Positions 17,546-26,307 of a DNA stretch of 58,617 bases are shown here, in pieces (the first letter of the stretch is position 1; the number at the start of each line of letters is the position of its first letter). The notes beneath the pieces were generated by a model. The model saw only the letters and a program-made list of their open reading frames with translations. It was not told the origin of the DNA and ran no database searches. The position numbers and the translations under genes are program-made. The DNA is from Burkholderiales bacterium (GTDB taxonomy: Bacteria; Pseudomonadota; Gammaproteobacteria; Burkholderiales; Burkholderiaceae_C), in contig CANHVY010000025.1 of NCBI GenBank assembly GCA_947464185.1, forward strand, positions 1 through 58,617, in the 5' to 3' direction.

Positions 17546-19116
17546 CGCTCATCCGCCACCTGGTGATCGTCCTGGGCGACCAGCTCAACCGCGAGGCCAG
17601 CGCGTGGGACGGCTTCGACCCCACGCAAGACCTGTTCTGGATGTGCGAGGCGCGGACCGAGGCCACGCACGTGCCCTCCAGCCGCCAGCGCACGGCACTG
17701 TTCCTGTCGGCCATGCGGCACTTCGCACAGCAACTGCGCGCCGAGGGCGTGCCGTTGCGCTATGTCGAGCAGCATCCCGGTGGTCTGGACGACGCGCTGG
17801 CGGTCGCCCTGCGGGAACACACCGCCCGGCGCATCGTGCTCACCGAGCCGGGTGAGTGGCGGGTGCGCGAACTGCTGGAGCGCACGGCCCGCGGCGCCGG
17901 GGTGCCTATCGAATTCCGCGAGGACCGACATTTCCTGTGCACGCGCGGCGAGTTCCAGGCCCATGCCAAGGGCCGCAAGCAGCTGCGCATGGAGTACTTC
18001 TACCGCGAGATGCGGCAGCGCCACGGCGTCTTGATGGACGGCGACGGCAAGGATCAGCCCGCCGGCGGGCAATGGAATTTCGATGCCGACAACCGCGAGA
18101 GCTTCGGCCGCGAAGGCCCCGGGCTGGTGCCGCCACCCTTGCGCTTCGAGCCAGACGCCCTCACCACCGAGGTGATGGCGCTGGTGAACGCTCAGCAGCC
18201 CCCCGCGCCGGGCCGGCTGGCGCAATTCGGCTGGCCGGTGACGCGCGAACAGGCGCTGGCCGCGCTGGAAGACTTCATCGCGCACCGTCTGGCCGAGTTC
18301 GGCCGCTGGCAGGACGCCATGTGGGGCGGCCAGCCCTGGCTGTACCACGCCATGATCTCGTCTTCGCTGAACCTGAAGCTGCTCCACCCGCGCGAGGTCA
18401 TCGCCGCGGCGGAAGCCGCCTGGCGTGCCGGGCAGGTACCGCTGGCCTCGGCCGAGGGCTTCATCCGCCAGATCATCGGCTGGCGCGAGTACGTACGTGG
18501 CGTGTACTGGCTGCGCATGCCCGACTACCTGGAACTGAATGCGCTGGAAGCCCACGAGCACCTGCCTGCCTTCTACTGGACCGGCCAGACCGACATGCGC
18601 TGCCTGGCGGACGCCATCGGGCAGACGCTGGAGCACGGCTACGCGCACCACATCCAGCGCCTGATGGTGACCGGCCTGTATGCCTTGCTGCTGGGCGTGG
18701 CGCCGCGCGAGGTGCATGCCTGGTACCTGAGCGTCTACGTGGACGCGGTGGAATGGGTGGAACTGCCCAACACGCTGGGCATGAGCCAGCACGCCGACGC
18801 CGGCCCGCCGCAAGGCCCCACGCCGCCGCCCGGCCCCATGGCCAGCAAGCCCTACATCGCCACCGGCCAGTACATCGCCCGCATGAGCGACCACTGCCGC
18901 GGCTGCCGCTTCGACCCCACGCAACGCACTGGCGACAAGGCCTGCCCCTTCACCACCCTGTACTGGGACTTCCTGGCCCGCCACCAGGCGCGCCTGGCGC
19001 GCAACCCGCGCATGGCGCTGCAGGTGAAGAACCTGGCGCGGATATCGCCCGAGGAACGGGCGGCAGTGCAACAGCGGGCCCAAGCCCTGCGCACGGGCGA
19101 AGTCAGCGGCTCCTGA
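17542..19116 (+). CDS. Iron-sulphur cryptochrome/photolyase-related protein (PhrB/FeS-BCP type)
   Basis: A 524-residue member of the deoxyribodipyrimidine photolyase-related family that includes bacterial (6-4) photolyases with FAD and a 4Fe-4S cluster. It opens with LVIVLGDQLNREASAW and contains REDRHFLCTRGEF, RQIIGWREYVRGVYW, HHIQRLMVTGLYALLLG and WVELPNTLGMSQHADAG. Four cysteines fit the cluster: one in DMRCLADAI and three in HCRGCRFDPTQRTGDKAC. Start is the ATG overlapping the DUF2256 stop. It may repair (6-4) lesions while the upstream gene handles cyclobutane dimers; that split is inferred from family. Confidence 0.9.
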   Translation: MTLIRHLVIVLGDQLNREASAWDGFDPTQDLFWMCEARTEATHVPSSRQRTALFLSAMRHFAQQLRAEGVPLRYVEQHPGGLDDALAVALREHTARRIVLTEPGEWRVRELLERTARGAGVPIEFREDRHFLCTRGEFQAHAKGRKQLRMEYFYREMRQRHGVLMDGDGKDQPAGGQWNFDADNRESFGREGPGLVPPPLRFEPDALTTEVMALVNAQQPPAPGRLAQFGWPVTREQALAALEDFIAHRLAEFGRWQDAMWGGQPWLYHAMISSSLNLKLLHPREVIAAAEAAWRAGQVPLASAEGFIRQIIGWREYVRGVYWLRMPDYLELNALEAHEHLPAFYWTGQTDMRCLADAIGQTLEHGYAHHIQRLMVTGLYALLLGVAPREVHAWYLSVYVDAVEWVELPNTLGMSQHADAGPPQGPTPPPGPMASKPYIATGQYIARMSDHCRGCRFDPTQRTGDKACPFTTLYWDFLARHQARLARNPRMALQVKNLARISPEERAAVQQRAQALRTGEVSGS

Positions 19117-19166
19117 AGAGAAGTCCGGGGCGGACAGGCCCGGCGGTGGGCACACCGCACCTTCGC

Positions 19167-19181
19167 GCACCGGGCTGGTGC
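19167..19181. promoter_or_regulatory. NtrC-binding site upstream of the atzF operon
   Basis: GCACC-GGGCT-GGTGC is a perfect copy of the NtrC dyad core with 5-base spacing, and it is followed by AAACG exactly as at the glnA half-site. It is centred about 127 bases before the predicted start of transcription, a classic enhancer distance. Confidence 0.7.
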
Positions 19182-19228
19182 AAACGACCACCCACGCATC
19201 CCGCACAGGGAACACGGCGGCCAAAAGC

Positions 19229-19243
19229 GCACCGCATTGGTTC
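19229..19243. promoter_or_regulatory. Second, weaker NtrC-type site upstream of atzF
   Basis: GCACC-GCATT-GGTTC matches the NtrC core in nine of ten arm positions. It is centred about 65 bases before the predicted transcription start and lies between the strong site and the sigma-54 promoter. NtrC enhancers often come as such strong/weak pairs. Confidence 0.45.
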
Positions 19244-19274
19244 CCTGCGCCCATCGGTCACGGGCGAGGAAAGC

Positions 19275-19290
19275 TGGCACGCTTACTGCT
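19275..19290 (+). promoter_or_regulatory. Sigma-54 promoter of the atzF operon
   Basis: TGGCAC-GCTTA-CTGCT matches the -24/-12 consensus TGGCAC-N5-TTGC(A/T) with one change and keeps the invariant GG and GC. It is nearly identical to the glnA promoter in this window (GGGCAC-GCTTT-CTGCT). The predicted start is near 19301. Confidence 0.7.
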
Positions 19291-19298
19291 GTACCTTC

Positions 19299-19309
19299 TT
19301 GTATACCAG
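19299..19309. promoter_or_regulatory. Candidate GntR-type operator over the atzF transcription start
   Basis: TTGTATACCAG contains the palindrome GTATAC within a TTGTATACCA context, the shape of many FCD-type GntR operators. It overlaps the predicted +1 of the sigma-54 promoter, so a bound repressor would block transcription. The obvious candidate protein is the GntR regulator encoded at the end of the operon. Confidence 0.35.
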
Positions 19310-19380
19310 TCAGCGCACCCATGCACCGCGATCTGCCCGCCACCTCTTCCGTCGTACCCTTTCACGTGGGCGGCCCCGTG

Positions 19381-21279
19381 ATGTCGCTGTCCGCCCTGCC
19401 AGAGCGGCCCGGCGTGAGCGCATGGCGGGCCCAGGTCGCGGCAGGCGCAGACCCGGTGGCCATGGCCGACGCGGCGCGCGTGCGCGCCTGGGCCGCGGCG
19501 CAGACCGATCTCGGACGGCCGGTATGGATTCACCTGTGCGATGACGCCGCCTGGCAGCGCCAGATCGACCGCCTGGGTGAGCGCCTGCAGTCCTGCCCCA
19601 CCAGGGCAGAAGCCTTGCAGCGGTTTCCGCTTCTGGGTGTGCCGTTTGCCGTCAAGGACAACATGGACATCGCGGGTGCGCCCACCACGGCCGCCTGCCC
19701 GGCCTTCGAGCGGTTGGCGCCGGAGCACGCCACGGTGGTGCAGCGGTTGCTGGACGCCGGCGCGCTGTGGGTGGGCAAGACCAACCTGGACCAGTTCGCC
19801 ACCGGCCTGGTGGGCACCCGCTCGCCCTATGGCCGGCCGGCCAGCGTGTTCGACGCCACGCGGATCAGCGGCGGCTCCAGCTCGGGGTCGGCCGTGGCGG
19901 TGGCCAGCGGGCTGGTGGCTTTCGCGCTCGGCACGGACACAGCCGGTTCGGGCCGGGTGCCCGCCGGTCTGAACGGCCTGGTCGGGCTGAAACCCACCCC
20001 GGGCCGCGTCTCCACGGCGGGCGTGCTGCCAGCCTGCCGCTCGGTGGACTGCGTGTCGATCTTTGCCCACTCGGTGGACGACGCCGCACACGTGTTGTCC
20101 GTGCTCGAAGGTCCGGACGCGCGTGACGCCTACAGCCTGTTCTCACCCGGCCGGGCGGCCCTGCCCGCCCGGCCCCGGCTGGGCGTGCCGCGGCAGGCGG
20201 TGTTCCACGGCGATGCGGGTTACGCCAGTGCCTGGCCCGACGCTCTGGCGCGTGCCGAGACCCTGGGCGCCGAACTGGTGGAATTGGACTTCACGCCCTT
20301 GTTCGACGTGGCCGCGCTTTTGTACGACGGGCCCTGGGTGGCCGAGCGACACGCCGTGCTCCAGGCCCTGATGGAGCGCAACCCGCAGGCACTGGACGCC
20401 ACCGTGCTCAAGGTGGTGTCCAAGGCTGTGGGCATGACCGCGACCGACGCCTTCCGGGCGCAGTACCGGCTGCGCGAACTGCAGGCCACGCTGGCCGGCC
20501 TGTGGCAGCAGGTAGACGCCTTGCTGGTGCCCACCACCACAGGCCACCCGACTTTTGACGAGATCGACGCCGACCCCGTGGGCGTCAACGCCCGCATGGG
20601 CACCTACACCAACTTCGTCAACCTGCTGGGCTGGTGCGCCCTGGCCCTGCCCTCAGGCTTCACCGACCGCGGCCTGCCCTTTGGGGTGACGCTCATCGGC
20701 CCGGGCGGCGCTGACGCCGCGCTGGCCCGCTGGGGCCAGCGGTGGATGGCGGCTGACCCTGCAGCATCCGCAGCGCCGGGGTCGGAGCCGGCTGCGCCCA
20801 AACTCCCAGGGCCGGACGCCACGGTCCGTTCACTGCTGCGCTGGCCGGCCACTGAACCGACGCTGGCACTCGCGGTGGTGGGCGCGCACCTGAGCGGCCT
20901 GCCCCTGAACGGCCAGCTCGTCGAGCGTGGCGCTCACCTCGTGCAAGCCACCCGCACGGCGCCGCTGTACCGCCTGTACGCCTTGCCCGGCACCACGCCG
21001 CCAAAGCCCGGCCTGCAGCGGGTGGCCGAAGGTGGAGCTGCCATCGAAGTGGAGGTCTGGGCCATGCCGCAGGCTGCGGTGGGTTCGTTCCTCGCCCTGA
21101 TTCCCGCGCCGCTGGGCCTGGGCAGCCTGCAGCTGGCGGACGGAACCCCGGTGCACGGCTTCCTGTGCGAGGCGCACGCGCTGGCTCAAGCCCACGACAT
21201 CACGGCACACGGCGGATGGCGTGCTTACCTGGCCAGCCTTGGCAGCGCGTCGGCCGGCTCCACAAGTCCTGCCACCTGA
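19381..21279 (+). CDS. atzF: Allophanate hydrolase
   Basis: About 632 residues. It splits allophanate into two ammonia and two CO2, the last step of cyanurate and biuret breakdown. The amidase-signature domain has catalytic Lys (GVPFAVKDNMD, residue 92), the Ser motif RISGGSSSGSAVAVASG and the nucleophile loop GTDTAGSGRVPA. The C-terminal allophanate-hydrolase domain (from about residue 480) ends with GTPVHGFLCEAHAL and GGWRAYLASL. There is no fused urea carboxylase. An upstream in-frame ATG at 19321 would leave only a 20-base leader after the predicted sigma-54 start without a clear ribosome site, so 19381 is preferred. It is the first gene of an 18-kb operon. Confidence 0.93.
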   Translation: MSLSALPERPGVSAWRAQVAAGADPVAMADAARVRAWAAAQTDLGRPVWIHLCDDAAWQRQIDRLGERLQSCPTRAEALQRFPLLGVPFAVKDNMDIAGAPTTAACPAFERLAPEHATVVQRLLDAGALWVGKTNLDQFATGLVGTRSPYGRPASVFDATRISGGSSSGSAVAVASGLVAFALGTDTAGSGRVPAGLNGLVGLKPTPGRVSTAGVLPACRSVDCVSIFAHSVDDAAHVLSVLEGPDARDAYSLFSPGRAALPARPRLGVPRQAVFHGDAGYASAWPDALARAETLGAELVELDFTPLFDVAALLYDGPWVAERHAVLQALMERNPQALDATVLKVVSKAVGMTATDAFRAQYRLRELQATLAGLWQQVDALLVPTTTGHPTFDEIDADPVGVNARMGTYTNFVNLLGWCALALPSGFTDRGLPFGVTLIGPGGADAALARWGQRWMAADPAASAAPGSEPAAPKLPGPDATVRSLLRWPATEPTLALAVVGAHLSGLPLNGQLVERGAHLVQATRTAPLYRLYALPGTTPPKPGLQRVAEGGAAIEVEVWAMPQAAVGSFLALIPAPLGLGSLQLADGTPVHGFLCEAHALAQAHDITAHGGWRAYLASLGSASAGSTSPAT

Positions 21280-21322
21280 CAACGAAGTCTCCGCCCCCTT
21301 CAACCTGACACGGGAGTTCATC

Positions 21323-22942
21323 ATGGACCGTCGCCACTTCCTCACTTCGTCGGCCGCCTCTGCGGCCGCCTCGACCACCCTGGCCGGCCTGTCCACGGGC
21401 GCTGCGGCACAGGCGCGCCCGGCCGACGTGCTGGTGGTGGCCAATGAGTTCGGGCCGAACTCGCTGGACATCCACACCGTGGGCGCCAACCGCCCGGCCT
21501 ACGGCGTCTCATGGCTGTGCTACGACCGCCTGATGAGCTATGCCAAGAAGAAGCTGCCCGACGGTCGCGTGATGTACGACATGGACAAGCTCGTACCCGA
21601 GCTGGCCGAGAGCTGGCGCATCGCCCCCGACGGCAACTCCGTGACCTTCAAGCTGCGCAAGAACGCCAAATTCCACGACGGCACGCCGGTCACCGCCAAG
21701 GACGTGAAATGGAGCTTTGAGCGCGCAGTGGCCGTGGGCGGTTTCCCCACCTTCCAGATGGCCGCCGGCTCACTGGAAAAGCCCGAGCAGTTCGTGGTGG
21801 AGGACGAACACACCTTCACCGTGAAGTTCATCCGCCGGGACAAGATGACCATGAACAACCTGGCGGTGGTCGTGCCCTGCGTCTTCAATTCCGAGCTGGT
21901 CAAGAAGAACGCCACGGCGCAGGACCCCTGGGGCCTGGCCTGGACGCGCAACAACACCGCCGGGGGCGGTGCCTACAAGGTGGAAGCTTTCCGGCCAGGG
22001 CAGGAAATCATCTACGTGCGCAACGAAGACTGGAAGAGCGGTCCGCTCCCCAAGCTGCGCCGCATCATCCAGCGCGAAGTGCCCAGCGCAGGCAACCGTC
22101 GCGCGCTGCTGCTCAAGGGCGACATCGACATGACCTACGACATGCCGCCCAAGGACTTCTCCGAGCTGGCCAAGGACGGCGGCTCCGTCAAGGTGGCCAG
22201 CATGCCCATCGAGAACTCGATGTTCTACCTGGGCATGAACACCACCAAGCCGCCGTTCAACAACCCCAAGATCCGCCAGGCGGTGGCCTACGCCCTGCCC
22301 TACGACAAGATGTATGACACGGCGCTGTACGGGCGCGGTGCCAAGCTGTACGGCGCGGCCTCTTCCCAGGTGAAGACGGGGGCATGGCCGCAACCCACGG
22401 GCTACAAGACCGATCTGGCCAAGGCCAAGGCGCTGATGGCCGAAGCCGGGGCAAGCGCTGGCTTGGACACGACGTTGTCCTTCGATCTGGGCGGTGCCAC
22501 AGTCGGCGAGCCCATGGCCGTGCTGGTGCAGGAGGCGCTGGCGCAAATCGGCATCAAGACCACGATCAACAAGATTCCCGGCGCCACCTGGCGCTCTGCC
22601 CTGCTGAAGAAGGACATGCCGCTCATCATCAACCGCTTCGGTGGCTGGCTGAACTGGCCGGAGTACTTCTTCTTCTGGTGCTACCACGGTCAGAACGCCG
22701 TGTTCAACACCATGAGCTACCAGAACCCCAAGCTCGACCGCATCATCGACAACGCGCGCTTTGCCGAGAGCAAGACGCTGTACGACTCCTTCGTCAAGGA
22801 CATGATCCAGCTCGGCTATGACGAGGTGCCGCGCGTGCCCCTGTTCCAGCCCACGCAGGACGTGGCGATGCAGAAGAACGTCCAGGGCTACACCTACTGG
22901 TTCCACCTGCAGCCCGACTACCGGGACCTGTCCAAGACCTGA
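21323..22942 (+). CDS. Dipeptide/oligopeptide-type ABC transporter substrate-binding protein
   Basis: A 539-residue periplasmic SBP of the DppA/OppA class (SBP_bac_5). A Tat-like signal (MDRRHFLTSSAASAAA) precedes the mature domain, which has ELAESWRIAPDGNSVTFKLR, AKFHDGTPVTAKDVKWSFERA, PFNNPKIRQAVAYALPYDKM and VPRVPLFQPTQD. A GGGAG ribosome site lies before the ATG at 21323. Its matching permeases and ATPases are most likely the DppBCDF-like genes at 32.6-36.7 kb in the same operon. The ligand is unknown; biuret, triuret or a related ureide is inferred from the enzymes around it. Confidence 0.88.
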   Translation: MDRRHFLTSSAASAAASTTLAGLSTGAAAQARPADVLVVANEFGPNSLDIHTVGANRPAYGVSWLCYDRLMSYAKKKLPDGRVMYDMDKLVPELAESWRIAPDGNSVTFKLRKNAKFHDGTPVTAKDVKWSFERAVAVGGFPTFQMAAGSLEKPEQFVVEDEHTFTVKFIRRDKMTMNNLAVVVPCVFNSELVKKNATAQDPWGLAWTRNNTAGGGAYKVEAFRPGQEIIYVRNEDWKSGPLPKLRRIIQREVPSAGNRRALLLKGDIDMTYDMPPKDFSELAKDGGSVKVASMPIENSMFYLGMNTTKPPFNNPKIRQAVAYALPYDKMYDTALYGRGAKLYGAASSQVKTGAWPQPTGYKTDLAKAKALMAEAGASAGLDTTLSFDLGGATVGEPMAVLVQEALAQIGIKTTINKIPGATWRSALLKKDMPLIINRFGGWLNWPEYFFFWCYHGQNAVFNTMSYQNPKLDRIIDNARFAESKTLYDSFVKDMIQLGYDEVPRVPLFQPTQDVAMQKNVQGYTYWFHLQPDYRDLSKT

Positions 22943-22987
22943 ACGCCACAGCACTGACAGTTGTCGAGCCAGGACCGGAATCTCAAG

Positions 22988-23224
22988 ATGGACGTGGAAC
23001 GCTACGCCGAGGCCGCCGCGCAGGCGCTGAACCTGCCGCTGGCCCCGGAGCACCGCCCGGGCGTGCTGCGCTACCTGCAGATGGTGGCGCAGATGGCGCC
23101 GAGAGTGATGGATTTCCCCTTGAGTCCGGCGGTGGAAAGCGGCAACGCCTTCCGGCCGGTGGGTCCTGAAGATCTGCCGGCCACCAGTGCAGGTGTCGAT
23201 GCGGCGACGAAGGCCCGTCCATGA
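22988..23224 (+). CDS. atzG: AtzG-like small subunit (DUF4089)
   Basis: A 78-residue helical protein of the DUF4089/AtzG family (DVERYAEAAAQALNLPL, HRPGVLRYLQMVAQMA, DFPL). In characterised cyanuric-acid operons AtzG binds and stabilises the amidase AtzE as a heterotetramer. Its stop overlaps the atzE start (ATGA), so the two are translationally coupled, which suits subunits of one complex. The ATG at 22988 matches the family N-terminus; an in-frame TTG at 22961 is a less likely start. Confidence 0.85.
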   Translation: MDVERYAEAAAQALNLPLAPEHRPGVLRYLQMVAQMAPRVMDFPLSPAVESGNAFRPVGPEDLPATSAGVDAATKARP

Positions 23225-24564
23225 CCGCGCTGGAGCAGGTGAAGCAAAGCCTGGCGCGCATTGCCGCCACCGACCCGCAGGTGAACGCCTTCACCGCGGT
23301 GCTGGCCGAGCGCGCACTGGCACGCGCCGAGCAGCTCGACCGCGAAGGCCGCGGCCTGCCCCTGGCCGGCATGCCCTTTGCCGTGAAGAACCTGTTCGAC
23401 ATCCAGGGCCTGGCCACGCTGGCGGGCTCGAAGATCGAGCGCGGCGCCGCGCCGGCGATCAGCGACGCACCGCTGGTTCAACGACTCGAAGCTGCCGGCG
23501 GCGTGCTGGTGGGTGCGCTCAACATGGACGAGTACGCCTACGGCTTCACCACCGAGAACACGCACTACGGCCCCACACGCAACCCGCATGACCTGACGCG
23601 CCTGTCCGGCGGCTCCTCGGGCGGCTCGGCCGCGGCAGTGGCGGCGGGCCAGGTGCCGCTGACGCTGGGCTCGGACACCAACGGTTCGATCCGCGTGCCC
23701 TCCTCGCTGTGCGGCGTGTTCGGCCTGAAGCCCACGTTCGGCCGCCTGCCGCGCACCGGCACCTACCCTTTCGTGGCCAGCCTCGACCACCTGGGGCCCT
23801 TTGCCCGCAACGTGCAGGACCTGGCCCTGGCCTATGACCTGATGCAGGGGCCGCTGGCCGAAGACGGCGCCTGTGCGCAGCGCCCAGTGGAGGCCACGGT
23901 GCCCGCGCTGGAGCGCGGTCTGGAAGGTCTGCGCATCGGCGTGCTGGACGGCTGGTTCCAGACCCAGGCGCTGCCACCGGCGCTGGAGGCCGTCGCGCGC
24001 GTGTCGAAGGCGCTGGGCACCAGCCGCGTGGTGAGCTGGCCCGAGGTGGACCGCGCCCGCACGGCGGCCTTCATCATCACCAACGCCGAGGGCGGCGCGC
24101 TGCACCTGCCGGACCTGCGCACCCGGGCGCAGGACTTCGAGCCGCTGTCGCGCGACCGCTTCATCGCCGGCGCGCTGTTGCCTGCGGCCTGGGTGGTGCA
24201 GGCGCAGCGCCTGCGCCGCTGGTTTGCCGAGCAGGTGGCCGCCACCTTCCGCGACGTGGACGTGGTGCTGGCGCCCGCCACTCCCTGCACCGCTCTGCCC
24301 ATCGGCACCGAGTGGCTCGAGATCAACGGCCAGCGCCTGAACGCCCGCGCCAGCATGGGGCTGCTGACGCAGCCAATCTCATGCATCGGCCTGCCCGTGG
24401 CGGTGGCGCCGGTGTGGGGCTGCGACCCGGCCGCACCGCACCTGCCCATGGGAGTGCAGATCATCGCCGCCCCCTGGCGTGAAGACCTGTGCCTGCGCGT
24501 GGCGCGACATCTGGAAGCAACGGGCGTCGTGTCCTCTCCAGTGGCGACACTCCAGCCTCTTTGA
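23221..24564 (+). CDS. atzE: 1-carboxybiuret hydrolase, amidase subunit AtzE
   Basis: A 447-residue amidase-signature enzyme. The Lys-cisSer-Ser triad is visible as Lys56 ([11 protein letters not shown]), Ser132 ([17 protein letters not shown]) and Ser156 ([10 protein letters not shown]). AtzE with AtzG removes an amide nitrogen from 1-carboxybiuret to give 1,3-dicarboxyurea. The alternative in this family would be another small amide such as oxalurate. The order G-E-H, with atzF at the head of the operon, matches known cyanurate gene sets and supports the AtzE call over a generic amidase. No cyanuric acid hydrolase gene is nearby to supply the substrate. Confidence 0.85.
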   Translation: MTALEQVKQSLARIAATDPQVNAFTAVLAERALARAEQLDREGRGLPLAGMPFAVKNLFDIQGLATLAGSKIERGAAPAISDAPLVQRLEAAGGVLVGALNMDEYAYGFTTENTHYGPTRNPHDLTRLSGGSSGGSAAAVAAGQVPLTLGSDTNGSIRVPSSLCGVFGLKPTFGRLPRTGTYPFVASLDHLGPFARNVQDLALAYDLMQGPLAEDGACAQRPVEATVPALERGLEGLRIGVLDGWFQTQALPPALEAVARVSKALGTSRVVSWPEVDRARTAAFIITNAEGGALHLPDLRTRAQDFEPLSRDRFIAGALLPAAWVVQAQRLRRWFAEQVAATFRDVDVVLAPATPCTALPIGTEWLEINGQRLNARASMGLLTQPISCIGLPVAVAPVWGCDPAAPHLPMGVQIIAAPWREDLCLRVARHLEATGVVSSPVATLQPL

Positions 24565-24584
24565 AGACACCCTGGAGCCCGCCC

Positions 24585-24965
24585 ATGCACATCAACCTGC
24601 CCGAGATCGTCAGCGAAGTCAGCGCCGAATTCGCGCGCTACGAGGACGCCCTGGTGAACAACCGCGTGGAAGTCCTTGACGAGCTGTTCTGGACCAGCCC
24701 GCTGACCGTGCGCTATGGCGCCGCCGAGAACCTCTACGGCATCGAAGAGATTCGCGCCTTCCGCAACGGGCGCCCGTCGGTCGGGCTGGCACGGACGTTG
24801 CGGCGCACTGTCATCACCACCTACGGGCGTGACCACGCCACCGCCATGACCGAGTTCTTCCGCGACGGCGGCACCCGCACCGGGCGCCAGAGCCAGACCT
24901 GGGTGCGCATGCCCGAGGGCTGGCGCGTGGTGGCGGCCCACGTGAGCGTGGTGGATCTGGCATGA
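24585..24965 (+). CDS. atzH: AtzH-like protein (DUF3225, 1,3-dicarboxyurea deaminase)
   Basis: A 126-residue small alpha+beta-barrel protein of the DUF3225/SnoaL-like fold ([27 protein letters not shown] split over two motifs, [40 protein letters not shown]). In cyanuric-acid operons AtzH converts 1,3-dicarboxyurea to allophanate, linking AtzEG to AtzF. It follows atzE by 20 bases. The ATG at 24585 fits the family start; the frame is open further up but that part is inside atzE. Confidence 0.82.
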   Translation: MHINLPEIVSEVSAEFARYEDALVNNRVEVLDELFWTSPLTVRYGAAENLYGIEEIRAFRNGRPSVGLARTLRRTVITTYGRDHATAMTEFFRDGGTRTGRQSQTWVRMPEGWRVVAAHVSVVDLA

Positions 24966-24992
24966 CACGTCCACTCATTCACTGATTCCGTT

Positions 24993-25042
24993 CCGTTCGG
25001 GCTGAGCCTGTCGAAGCCCTTCGACAAGCTCAGGGCGAACGG
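24993..25042. repeat. REP-type palindromic repeat within the operon
   Basis: A 50-base imperfect palindrome with arms CCGTTCG, CTGAGC and GTCGAAG paired with CTTCGAC, GCTCAG and CGAACGG. It closely resembles a dispersed palindromic repeat common in betaproteobacteria. It lies in the 128-base gap between atzH and the BMP-type binding-protein gene, where it could stabilise upstream mRNA or reduce read-through. Confidence 0.85.
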
Positions 25043-25093
25043 CTGTTGTTCCCCCTGCAGATAAACCTCAAACCCGCAAGAAAGGCCTTCCCC

Positions 25094-26242
25094 ATGAACG
25101 ACCTCAACGTGAATGACCGCATCCTCACCCTGTCCGACGCTTCGCGCCGCCGTCTGCTCGCCGCCGGCGCGCTGGGCGCCAGCGGCCTGGCCCTGCCCGG
25201 CGCGCTGCGCCAGGCGTTCGCGCAGGCGCCCTTCACGATGGGCGTCATCTACGTCGGCCCGCGCGACGATTTCGGCTACAACCAGGCGCACGCCGAGGGC
25301 GTGGCGCAGATGAAGAAGCTGGCCGGCGTCAAGGTCGTGGAGGAAGAGAACGTTCCCGAGACCCAGGCCGTGCAGAAGAGCATGCAGGGCATGATCTCGC
25401 AGGACGGCGCCAAGCTGCTGTTCCCCACCTCCTTCGGCTACTTCGACCCGCACATGCTGGCCGTGGCCGGCAAGAACGCCGGTGTGCGCTTCGCCCACTG
25501 CGGCGGCTTGTGGACGCAGGGCAAGCACCCGGCCAACACCGGCAGCTTCTTCGGCTACATCGACGAGGCGCAGTACCTCAACGGTGTGATCGCCGGCCAC
25601 ATGAGCAAGAGCAAGAAGCTCGGCTTCGTGGCCGCCAAGCCCATCCCGCAGGTGCTGCGCAACATCAACGCGTTCACCATGGGTGCCCGCTCAGTGGATC
25701 CGAAGATCACCACCAACGTGATCTTCACGGGCGACTGGTCCATGGCCGTGAAGGAGGCCGAGGCCACCAACAGCCTGGCAGACCAAGGCGTTGACGTCTT
25801 CACCATGCACGTGGACGGACCCAAGGTGGTGGTGGAGACCGCTGCCAAGCGCGGCCGGATGGTGTGCGGCTACCACGCCAGCCAGGCCAAGCTGGCCCCG
25901 CAGGCCTACCTGACGGGCGCCGAGTGGAACTGGGTCACCGCCTACACCACCATCCTGGACGCGGCACGCACTGGGAAGCCGCACCCGAACTTCGTGCGCG
26001 GAGGCCTGAAGGAAGGATTCGTGAAGTCCTCGCCCTACGGCTCCATGGTGACCGAGGCCGCGCGCAAGAGCGCCGACGCCATCCGCGCCAGGATGATGGC
26101 CGGCACGTTCGACATCTTCGCGGGCGAACTCAAGGACAACACAGGCAAGGTCGTCATCGCCAAGGGCACCACGCTCAAGCAGACGGACGTGACGCTGGAG
26201 TCCATGAACTACCTGGTCGAAGGCGTGATCGGCAAGGTCTGA
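25094..26242 (+). CDS. BMP-family ABC transporter substrate-binding protein
   Basis: A 382-residue SBP of the basic-membrane-protein family (BmpA/Med-like), usually linked with nucleoside or purine uptake. A Tat-like signal is present (SRRRLLAAGALGASGLALPGA). The mature part begins FTMGVIYVGPRDDFGYNQAH and includes KLLFPTSFGYFDPHML, GYIDEAQYLNGVIAGHMSK and VDVFTMHVDGPKVV. The next genes encode the two permeases, and the matching ATPase lies at 30.2 kb. Together with amidases and biuret hydrolase the ligand is probably a ureide-like nitrogen compound, but this is inference. Confidence 0.88.
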   Translation: MNDLNVNDRILTLSDASRRRLLAAGALGASGLALPGALRQAFAQAPFTMGVIYVGPRDDFGYNQAHAEGVAQMKKLAGVKVVEEENVPETQAVQKSMQGMISQDGAKLLFPTSFGYFDPHMLAVAGKNAGVRFAHCGGLWTQGKHPANTGSFFGYIDEAQYLNGVIAGHMSKSKKLGFVAAKPIPQVLRNINAFTMGARSVDPKITTNVIFTGDWSMAVKEAEATNSLADQGVDVFTMHVDGPKVVVETAAKRGRMVCGYHASQAKLAPQAYLTGAEWNWVTAYTTILDAARTGKPHPNFVRGGLKEGFVKSSPYGSMVTEAARKSADAIRARMMAGTFDIFAGELKDNTGKVVIAKGTTLKQTDVTLESMNYLVEGVIGKV

Positions 26243-26307
26243 GCCTGCCCCAGGAAGCATTGCGAGAAGCACCGCGCCAGTCCGTTTCAGACCCCCCACG
26301 CTTGCCC

